DNA from: Edaphochlamys debaryana
Taxonomy: Eukaryota > Chlorophyta > Chlorophyceae > Chlamydomonadales
NCBI GenBank assembly: GCA_016858145.1
Contig: JAEHOE010000123.1
Coordinates: forward strand, 62,001 to 126,000
Direction of reading: 5' to 3'
DNA length: 64,000 bases
The notes under the pieces were generated by a model. The model made no database searches, was not told the DNA's origin, and saw nothing but the letters and a program-made list of their open reading frames with translations. This document shows positions 1-8,400 of the stretch, piece by piece. Both the position numbers and the translations under genes were made by a program. Each line of letters begins with the position of its first letter. The stretch's first letter is position 1.

Positions 1-66
1 TTGGGCCGAGTCCTTGGGGCAGCTGCCAAGGACTTGAGCTGATGACCTTATTCTTACGTGCCACAG

Positions 67-1808
67 GCCTGGCGGCAGGAGGCGCAAGTAGCGTTGCCGC
101 GCTGCTGCAGGATGCACACATCAAGGTGGTCAAGGCGCTCAGCCGCCCGCCCAGGAGCCACACGGTGAGACCGTCATTGCTTGCCGGAGGCCGCGGGCTG
201 GGGACAACCTCACGCAAGAAGATTGCAGCCTGTCACTGGGCAGACCGCCCTTGACCTTTACGTAAGCCTCATCCCAGACTTTCATGGCCCGGTTCTCGTC
301 CGTGTCCGCCCCAGGTGCGCGAGCGCCACCCCGGCGTGGTGCTCAAGCAGGTCGTGTTCGCTGAGCAGGTCGAGGTGAGCGGGGCGTACGGCAGGATCTG
401 CGGGCCCTTGGGGCTCAATACGGTGGAGGGCGTTTCAGTTTACGCTTGTGTGCGCCGCTTGGAAGCCGTACAAGGGCTTGGACCGTCGGGCAATCAACCT
501 CCATCCTAACTGCCGTCTCGTCTCGTCCTGCAGATCGAGCCCCTCAAACTGCTCCTCAACTGCCGTGACCGCTCCCGGCGCGCGCGCTGCCCCATTCTGG
601 CCATCCCTACGGACGATTCCAGCGCTACGAGCGGTCCTGGGGTGGGGGGCGGCGGCGCCCAGCCCTCCGAGCGCCGGGAGGTGTTCCTGGCGGAGCCGTG
701 CGTCGTGTACCGCCTGCCCAGCGGTGCGCACCTGCTGAGCGCTAGCGGGCGCTTGCCTGCGCTCATCAGTCGTCCTTGCGCTGTGCTTGCCACCCTCACT
801 GGCTCTGCAGTTCCCATGGCTACAGAGACCTCAGGGACACTCCCACTAGGCCTCGTTCCCCCATGCTTATCTGCAACCCCTGTTACTCCCTAGGTGAGTG
901 GTGGCTGGAGCACTACCGCTTCTGGTCCGAGAGCGACCTGCTCGCCCTGGCCTCCTCCAGCGGCCGGCCGGTCAACGTGCCCTCCGACTTCGAGGGCCGC
1001 CGCGAGATCATGCGCGACACAGATCGGAGCCACTGCAGGTGTGGAACCAGCGAGCTGATGAAGTGGGCGGGTGCGAGGGCTGTCATCGGGTGACAAGCTG
1101 GGCCGCGTGGGCATGGGGGACTTGCACTGGCCGCGGGACAAGTGGAGAACGGGGCCTCTGCTGTTGCCATCGTCGGTTGCGCTGAGGGTGATCAATGTCC
1201 AGAGCTGCAGCTAGGCCCTGAGGGCCTTAAAGATGATGCCTGTTTTGGACCGGGTCCTCTTTCCGCCCCCGATCTTCTTTTTGCTCCCTCCTGCCCGGTA
1301 GGCTGACGTGGGTGCGCGGAGACCTCGGGGTGGCTCGCACCAAGAAGCCGCCGCCCGTGACCAGCGGCCGTGGGGGCGGGGGCAGCCGGCCGGCCTTCAT
1401 GCGCTACATCTTCGACAGGCACACGGGAGAGGTGAGTGGATGCCGTCGTGGGCAGGGATGTCGGCGGGGGGGTGCATATCTCACATGCCGTTGCCATTGA
1501 AGGGGAAAGTCAAGAGGGATGCTGGCACTGTGGCACCCTGTCAACATCCTCGTTGCCTCGCTGAGTTCGCCTGCGGGGTCCGGTCACGGCACGCTAGTCT
1601 GCCTGTTCGCCAAGGCTCAGGCCCCAGGCCCAGGCCCCGGCTTATCTCTCCTGCAGCGGCCACGGGCAGTAAACGGGAACAACCTTTCGTGGGCAAGCGG
1701 GAGTTCCAAACAAGTAAAACAAGCGCCATGCAGAAACATTACCCTCCCCATGCCGATCCCCAGGCGCTGACCAACCAGCCGGTGTCGGATTTTGTGGTGG
1801 AGGCATGA
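67..1808 (+). CDS. 3' part of an unrecognised protein-coding gene (six exons visible)
   Basis: I do not recognise this protein. Six exons join in phase: 67-164, 315-374, 534-723, 894-1038, 1302-1431 and 1764-1808, each bordered by AG/GT, giving about 221 codons ending TGA at 1806-1808. The N-terminus lies outside the window. Readable stretches include VVFAEQVEIEPLKLLLNCR, a Trp/Tyr-rich EWWLEHYRFWSESDLL, a glycine-rich linker, FMRYIFDRHTGE and the C-terminus ALTNQPVSDFVVEA. Reading phase holds across every junction and the residues look folded rather than low-complexity, so the gene is probably real; the donor at 724 (GTGCGC) was chosen because it alone joins exon 3 in frame. There are no obvious membrane segments. 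Its stop codon overlaps the ATG of the next ORF (ATGA). Confidence 0.6.
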
Positions 1809-2155
1809 GACAGGCGACAGGAGGCACGGGAGAGGTCGCAGAGAACAGCACCAGACAGGAATGGGCGTTCAACGCGCATAAGCAGGCCTCCTTAGCTGCC
1901 GTGCGGTTGACGAGGCAGAGGCCGCAGTACTGTGGGCCGTCTGGTGCAGAGGACGGGCGTTTACATGGAGATGTGTCGGGGCTGGCGGAGATGGCTATGT
2001 TTGAGCTGGGCCCAGGCGCATGCAGCAAGTGCGGCAGGGAGGGCCCCAATCGCCTGCACTGCTGGAAGATGCACGAGGGGAAGCGGTGCGGAGGCACCTA
2101 CGGCGCCAAGGGTCGGTTGGGCAACAAGCTAGGCTGTGACAAGCAGAGGCTGTGA
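1805..2155 (+). CDS. Small ORF with Cys/His motif, ATGA overlap with the upstream stop
   Basis: This 116-codon frame starts at an ATG that overlaps the preceding stop codon by 4 nt. Its C-terminal half (from about 1993) has a zinc-binding-like pattern: C-x2-C-G-x2-GP-x4-HC-x6-RC-x-GTYG-x-K, then GCDK. A diverged form of the same pattern occurs at 35.07-35.31 kb, so it is a repeated module. The last codons run into the TGTGAC tandem repeat. It could be a downstream cistron, a 3'UTR sequence or a decayed mobile-element fragment. I infer possible zinc binding only from residue spacing. Confidence 0.35.
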   Translation: MRQATGGTGEVAENSTRQEWAFNAHKQASLAAVRLTRQRPQYCGPSGAEDGRLHGDVSGLAEMAMFELGPGACSKCGREGPNRLHCWKMHEGKRCGGTYGAKGRLGNKLGCDKQRL

Positions 2156-2262
2156 CAAGCAGAGGCTGTGACAAGCAGAGGCTGTGACAAGCAGAGGCTG
2201 TGACAAGCAGAGGCTGTGACACGCGGAGGCTGTGACACGCGGAGGCTGTGACGGTGGTCGCA
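2140..2262 (+). repeat. Tandem repeat of ~16 bp with core GGCTGTGAC
   Basis: About eight consecutive units of AGGCTGTGACAAGCAG, drifting to AGGCTGTGACACGCGG at the right end. The core GCTGTGAC recurs in other clusters at 21.5, 23.5, 31.7, 34.9 and 35.3 kb. Confidence 0.9.
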
Positions 2263-2477
2263 GGCTGTGACGGGCGATGTGACGCGTGGGGCGGCGGCGT
2301 CCAGCGGTTTTTGGTATGGGTGCAGGCTGCGGGCGTGGACCCAGTTTGCGCTTTCCTGGCCTTCGTGGTGGGTGCGGAGGTGCGGAGAGCTGCCGCTGTG
2401 AGGGCGGCTTCAGGCGCTGGCAGGCGCGGGTACGGGCCCTGCGGAGAGCTGCCGCTGACATGTTGGGGGGCTCGGAG

Positions 2478-2715
2478 GGCGGCGGATGGCTCGGCGGGAG
2501 CCCCGTTCGGTGGTGCCACCCGCGGATGGCTCGGCGGGAGCCCCGTTCGGTGGTGCCGCCCGCGGAGGGCGGCGGATGGCTCGGCGGGAGCCCCGTTCGG
2601 TGGTGCCGCCCGCGGAGGGTGGCGGATGGCTCGGCGGGAGCCCCGTTCGGTGGTGCTGCCCGCGGAGGGCGGCGGTTGGCTCGGCGGGAGCCCCGTTCGG
2701 TGGTGCTGCCCGCGG
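2478..2715 (+). repeat. GC-rich minisatellite, five units of ~42-57 bp
   Basis: Five copies of a unit containing GCTCGGCGGGAGCCCCGTTC followed by GGTGGTGC and a CCCGCGGA junction. The first unit is short, the others are about 57 bp. All frames through it are open because of composition, so the long overlapping ORFs here are not taken as genes. Confidence 0.9.
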
Positions 2716-3269
2716 GACACGCGACGCAACGCAGGTCATAGGCAGGCGGGGAACTAGGGATCGCCCGGGCCGGCTTCTCAGGCTCGGGTCCACGGGACGG
2801 TACATTCGCACCGGTGCATTGCGGACTTGTAACGCCCGTGCTCGAACCGCGCTGGCCTCCTTACTCTGTTACTGTGATGTCACCACGCACAGCCTTTGCT
2901 CCAGGTGCGTTCGCGGTCTCAGCGGCGGAACGGCGGTTTGAGCTGACACGGCCGCGACGCTTCTCTCAGCCGTGCCCAGCCGTGCTCATATGCTCACTCC
3001 ATGCAGCTGCGAATGCGCGGAAGCCACGCGCGCTGTATATGTCTGGCCGCTGGAGACGCCGAGGCCCCTGCCGCTTTGCGAGCTGCGTAGCGGCAGGGCC
3101 CCTTCCCACCGTCCCTACCTGCGCCGCAGCATCACTCGAGTCAAGGTCCGTGGCCCCGCCGCCTATAGCTTGTCACATGGCTTGTCACATGCCAGCCCCG
3201 CAACCGGCCCCGCCATCGTCAGCTTGCCGCCGCGAGCACGTGCATCATATATGGTCGGGGGAGTGCGTC

Positions 3270-4111
3270 GGCAAGCCCCTGGCAGTTCGAACTGTCACCA
3301 GCACGCTGCACGACTGACAGCGGTGCTGTGTACGACATAGAGCGGCTGGAGGCCCCGCCGGGCCCGGGCCCCGTATTCCTGGACCTGGAGCTGGGCCCGG
3401 CTGTGTCGGGGACCCACCTGGCTCTGCCCCCGCTGCGTGCAACCGCGGGCCCGGCCGCCGCGGCGGAGCTGGCGGCAGCGATCGACGGTTGGCCGCCCGG
3501 GGCCCTGGAAGACTTCGACGCTTTCGGAATGGATCTGGGCTCCTGGGCGGCTGCCAAACACAGCATTTCGTACGGCGGTACATCCCTGAGCCTGGGCCCC
3601 GAGGTGCTCGCAGTGCTGACTCAGTAGCTATCGGGCTACGCAAGGGAGGCGGGCTTCACGGCCGCCAGCATTCTGGCGCTAGGGCGGCCGCTATACTTCG
3701 GGCCACGAGGGTGGAGCGACTGCCCAGGGCCTAGGCTCAGTGACGGCAGCGGGGGCGCGGCGCTCGAGCGCCCTGGCACCGCTGGTGCTGGCACTTGGGC
3801 TGGGGCCGGTGCCGCAGGCGCACGCAGGCGGCGTTTAAGGCTGTGTCCTATCTCCGCCTGGGCCGTCGCCCTTGCGCGCACAGGGTGAGCCCGCATCCCG
3901 CAATACATGTCAACCTCGTAAGCCTCGTAAGCCCGCCCACATAACCCACAACACCGCCCTCCGCTCAGTCCTTGCTGTACTCAATGCTGCGCCGCCTCTG
4001 TCCATTCCGCCCGCATTGCCAGCGTCGCTACCCAACCCATACCCCTTCTACTACACAACCCTCCGCAGCTGGGCCGTCGGCAACCTGCTGCTCCCCTGCA
4101 CGCTGGCGCGC
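3270..4111 (+). pseudogene. Copy C of the A/B membrane family, 5' fragment up to the retrotransposon
   Basis: The + strand reads a diverged version of the large exon of genes A and B: VYDIERLEAPPGPGPVFLDL aligns with VYDIELLEAPAGPGPVLFEL of gene B, and the exon-end motif AWAVALARTG is kept just before a GTGAGC donor near 3886. It is broken. A 4-bp TGAC insertion near 3314 shifts the frame just before VYDIE, and an in-frame TAG lies at about 3625 (after LAVLTQ). The next exon begins near 4069 and is cut at ...LAR (4111) by the gypsy element; the reading resumes at 18236. The orientation is opposite to A and B. Confidence 0.75.
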
Positions 4112-4613
4112 TGTCAGGACACACTATGGGCTACGGCAAAGTGCAGCCGGCTGACCGAACTAATCGGCGAGCAAAGACGCAGGCGGTGCCTGGGCTCACT
4201 TCTAGGACCAGCGCCGAGGCTCAGCGGCTGGGTCGAGCGAAGGCTCCTCGGGAAGTCGTCGGATGGCACAGAGACTGCGCCGCAGGCGCTAGAGGCAGCA
4301 GAGCAGCAACACTCTAGTAGTTACAGTCATAGCAGAGTAGATCCGCAGCAAGTAGTAGTAGCAGCAGTGCTTCCGACTTGCTAGTCGGAAGCTGGGCGTT
4401 GGCCTAAGTCCCCCCGCTCGGAAGGGTTCATTGCCGTACCTCAGGTGCTCATGCCACGTGTCCCACGAGGCAAACCCTGGTGTCACAACCCTAGTCACGA
4501 CCCTAGACGTACCCTCCAGCACAAAGCAGCAGACCAACCACAAACCTCCAGCACCCTACCTCAACTCCCAACCGGCAACCATACTGTGACAGCGACGGTA
4601 CTGTGCTCTGTCA
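4112..4613 (-). repeat. 3' LTR (502 bp, TG...CA)
   Basis: Read on the minus strand it begins TGACAGAGCAC and ends CCTGACA. It consists of the 452-bp core shared with the right LTR plus a 50-bp terminal piece (4112-4161) that the right LTR lacks. The boundary at 4112 is fixed by the GCGC target duplication. Confidence 0.85.
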
Positions 4614-4615
4614 GC

Positions 4616-4665
4616 TGTCAGGACACACTATGGGCTACGGCAAAGTGCAGCCGGCTGACCGAACT
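4616..4665 (-). repeat. Extra copy of the LTR's 50-bp end, between PPT and 3' LTR
   Basis: This segment repeats 4112-4161 exactly and sits directly next to the polypurine tract, joined to the LTR core by two bases (GC). The order PPT - LTR end - GC - LTR start resembles a two-LTR junction in which the first LTR has lost all but its last 50 bp. Confidence 0.85.
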
Positions 4666-4677
4666 CCCCCCCTTGGC
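4666..4677 (-). other. Polypurine tract
   Basis: On the minus strand CCAAGGGGGGGG lies at the internal side of the left LTR region, the expected place for plus-strand priming of a minus-oriented element. Confidence 0.7.
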
Positions 4678-4862
4678 GACTCTAGAGCCAAAAACGCGAA
4701 GTCAGGCGGCCTCGAAGCCATACGCTAAGTCAGAAGCAGTTTGCTCAAGCTGTACACAACAGTTCCCTCCAGCAGGGAAACCTCAATCCTCCCCCATGCT
4801 CGCTAAGTGTTCTCACCAGGCCACAGCCAGCAGGACTCATCTCCCCCGGTTCACCACCCTAT

Positions 4863-5450
4863 CTACGCATGCACCCAGTGCCCAGCGCGTCCCTTCCCGA
4901 TACCCCTCATCAGCTGCGCCCTCATGGTCGCATCCCGGAACACTAACAGCCAAGCTCCAGGCTTTCCGTTGACGTATCCACAGGTGTCTCCAGTGATGAT
5001 GGCCAGCCGCTCGTCCTCCGTGAAGGTGTTGAGCAGGGCGGCCCATGCGTCCGGCGGGGCCGTGAGCATGCGCCGTGGGATGAAGGCCACGACTAGCGGC
5101 ACCATGGCGACGGCCAGGGGCAGCCAGAAGGGCAGAAGCTCCGGGTGCAGAGCAGAGATGATGAGCCAGGACTCGCCGGGCGTGGCGAGGCGGCGGTAGG
5201 TCCCAGGTTGCAGGGGATCCAAGCGGGGCCAGCCCGGGGCCTCGGTGGCCCGGCCCCCGTTGGCGCAGACGGAGTAGCCTCTCGCGCGGAGCGCGTTGGC
5301 CAGAGTCTCGTCGCCGGCACATGGGTCCAGAATGACGGGCGATCGGCTCGCGTCCAGGTGGTCCAGAAGTAGGTTGAGCGCCTCCTCAGCGGGCGCAGGG
5401 TGCGTACCCGCGGGAAAGGACTCAGGCAGGCTAGAGGCCAGCCCGGGCAC
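4863..5450 (-). CDS. Adenine-N6 methyltransferase-like ORF at the 3' end of the gypsy element
   Basis: This open frame of about 195 codons overlaps the last codons of pol in another frame and has no ATG at its start, so it would need frameshifting, splicing or a non-AUG start. It has an SAM-binding-like motif I, VILDPCAGDETLANALRARG, of the DPCAG type seen in N6-MTases. About 60 residues on, WLIISALHPELLPFWLPLAV occupies the place of motif IV, but the catalytic NPPY/F is absent (SALHP). Further on are VVAFIPRRML and a C-terminal GAWLLVFRD strand. I infer a degenerate methyltransferase fold; the function is unknown. It lies between pol and the polypurine tract, so it belongs to the element. 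Confidence 0.5.
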   Translation of the reverse strand: MPGLASSLPESFPAGTHPAPAEEALNLLLDHLDASRSPVILDPCAGDETLANALRARGYSVCANGGRATEAPGWPRLDPLQPGTYRRLATPGESWLIISALHPELLPFWLPLAVAMVPLVVAFIPRRMLTAPPDAWAALLNTFTEDERLAIITGDTCGYVNGKPGAWLLVFRDATMRAQLMRGIGKGRAGHWVHA

Positions 5451-8400
5451 GGAGCGCAGCTGCAGCAGCGGCTCGGGCGCTTGGCGAGGACAGGTCCCAG
5501 GTGTCGGGCAGGACTAAGGGCGGGGCCCCAGCCGCCGTGACGAGGGCCGTGGTGGACGGTTGAGCGCATGCTTTGGCTGCTCGCAGAGTCAGGCGCTCCG
5601 CAGTGCCATCAGTGTAGCGCGCCTCAATGGGGCGAGAGTGCGGCTCGTCCGACTTGTAGTGCAGGGTGCCCCTACGGTTCACGAAAGTGTTGGTCGCGGG
5701 GTCTCGGACCTTGCGGGAGCAGGGAACGCCCTCCAGCGCCTTGGCCTCGTTGAGCCGACGGCGCGCTTGAGCGGAGGGGAAGATCTGCGGCTGTGGTGCC
5801 TCGCGCGGTACGGGGGCAGGTAGCTGATCAATTGTTGCCGGTGTCACGCCGCGGGCATGGCAGTCGGGGCAAGTCCAGGTGCCGCGGGGCACGCGCTGGA
5901 GCGGAGGTCGAAGGCAGTACAGGTGCCAGCCGGTGCCGCACCCGTCGCACATGACCATCTTGGACTCGTCGCCTGGGAAGGCACAGATCTCGCAGGGCAG
6001 GTCCAGCGGCGGCACCGCGATGCGAGGATCGACGATTGGGTCCAGGTCTTGGAGGTGGCAGGGAGCAAGGTTGCTCACGTGTTCCTTGCGGATGGTGCCG
6101 TCACGGCCCATCAGCTCGGCAACTCCCTCTGGGCTCACGGCCACGATGCGGAGCACGGTGTTGCGGACGGGCAGTTGGAGCGTGTTGTTCTGGTTGCGTA
6201 GGATGACGTAGACGTAGTCACCTACGTTGAATTTGGTAAAGCGGGGCTTGTAGCCGCCAGCTCGCACGCGGGCGTAGTTGTGGCGGTCCCGCCACTGCGC
6301 CGTCAGCAGGTTCTGGCCGTTGAAAGGCGCGGCCTGTTGCACGTTGTGTGAGCACAGCATGACGAGTTGGTCGGCCCGTTGCGGATCAGCATCAGGGTCG
6401 ATCGCCTCTGCCCACAGCTCGGCGGCGCCGAGGGGCACGGCAGGCGGTGCGCCGTACATGAGCTCAAACGGGGACTTGCCGGTGGACTTCTGAGGGGAGC
6501 AGCGGTAGCCCATCAGGACCCAGGGCAGGTACTCGTCCCAGCGTTCGGCGGAGGCGTACTGAGCGCAGTACTTGCGCAGAGAGCGTTTGCAGACCTGCAC
6601 GACCCTTTCCGCAGCGCCGTTGGCCTGCGGGTGGTTGGGCGACGTGTGACGATGGTCGATGAAGCATTGTTCGAGCAGGGCGGCAAAGGCGCCTTGGAAC
6701 TCGGTGCCTCCATCGGTCACCACCTCGGCGGGCGCCGAGAAGCGGGCTAGGACGTTGGCTAGGAAGGCGTTGGCCACCTCCTCAGAGCCCTTGGAGCGAA
6801 GCGGGATCATCTCCACGTGCTTGGTCCAAGCCTCGACGCAGACCATGACGTACTCGTAGCCAGAGCTAGTGCGCGTGAGAGGCCCAGCCAGGTCCACGTG
6901 CCAGCGGAAGAAGGGCCCGCGGATTGGCAGGGGGTGCAGCTCGGGCGGAGTGACGTTGCCAACGGTGTTGGCGCGATCGCACAGGGGGCAGCGCTGCACC
7001 ACATACTCCACGTCCCTGGACATGCCTTGCCACCAGTAGCCGTTCTGGACCAGGCACAGGGTGCGGCGAGCTCCCCAGTGCCCCAGGCGGTGGTGGGCCT
7101 CCTGGATGATGGCTTGGCGGCGCTCAGGTGGAGGTACTTCGCGCATGGTGCTGTTGGGCATGCGGCGGTACAGGCGGTTGCTCCGGTCGTCGAAACGGTA
7201 ATTGATAGCACGACGCGCTACCCGTCTAGCCGCTTCTCCGACAATGCCGGCGGGGCAGGTGCCCTGGGCGAGGTAGTGGAGCAGTTGCTTGTCCTCCCAA
7301 GGGTCGCAGTAACGGGACTCCTGTGCGTCGGCGACGGCCGAGACCAGGGCAGAAGTCCAGTGCTCGTTGGATCGGTGGTGCTGCAGCGCGGTGGTGACCA
7401 GGGCTGCAGGCTGCGCCGCTGTGTTGTTTTCAATCTCCCTACCCCCCCCCAGCGGGGCAGCCGGTGGCGCCTGCTGAGGTGGCATGCGAGCCATGTGGTG
7501 CGGGGTGACGAAAGCGCGTTGAAGGGCTTGTGCGCAGAGAAAGATGCGTGCAGCAGCTGGAGTCTGCAGACCCTGCTGCAGGGCGTCGATGGCGGAGGGC
7601 ACGGCGAGGGTGCCGTCGTTGCGCCGCTCCAGCAGCGAAGCAGGCTCCAGGCCGGTCAGGGCGGCTATCTCCTCTGGCAGCAGCGGCGAAGGCACGGCCG
7701 AGGCGGTGGAGGCTAGCTGGATAGTGGCGAGGTTGCCCGGCGGGAAGACGGTGACGGGGCGACCCGGCACGTCGCAGGCCGAGTAGGGCTCGCTGAGGGG
7801 TGCCTCGCAGAGGGGCAGGCGGCGCGAGGGTGCCGCTGCAGCTGCTGAGAGGTTACTGGGGCTCCAGGCACCAGATGTTGCCACCTTGCGCAGGTGCTCG
7901 GGAGCCGCGAGGTTGGTGCAGAAGGCGCGCAGCGAGTGCTGGGCCCTGCCCATGGCAGCGGTGTCCAGCGTGAGGCAGGTCCCGAAGGGCGTGTCCGCAG
8001 ACGCTGGAGGCTCGCGCTCCAGCAGGAAGCCGGGCGGGAGACGGGGTTGCAGCTCTTGGAGCCTGCCCAGGAGCTCTAGCACTCTATCTGGCGGAGCCAG
8101 GGTCGAGTCTAGGTTGCCGAGCACCAACCACTGCTGCCCTGACTTGGCGGAAGCAGCAAGGAGGTGGTCGTTGGTGAGCGGACCGGGCGGCAGCGCGGCC
8201 CAGGGGCTTTCAACGGCGGAGCCGCGAAGCTGTCGGGGAAAGGAGGCACGGAGCCAGCCCAGGCGGCGGCGCAGCAGCGAATGCTCTTGCGCGGGCGCGC
8301 CCAGGGTGTGATAACGGCGCACGGTCCAGCCCGCCCGGAGGCAGGCCTCGAGGCCCGTGGCAGCGGAGGTGCCGCACTCCACGACTACCAGCCCTTCCGT

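Noticed and set aside
55..300. Possible earlier splice arrangements for gene 1 using the ATG at 42
   Set aside because: The CCACAG acceptor at 66 gives an in-phase exon, whereas a start at 42 would make an implausibly abrupt N-terminus. The gene most likely begins left of the window.
2248..2941. Overlapping long frames on both strands across the minisatellite
   Set aside because: All are translations of the same repeat unit in different frames; nothing domain-like.
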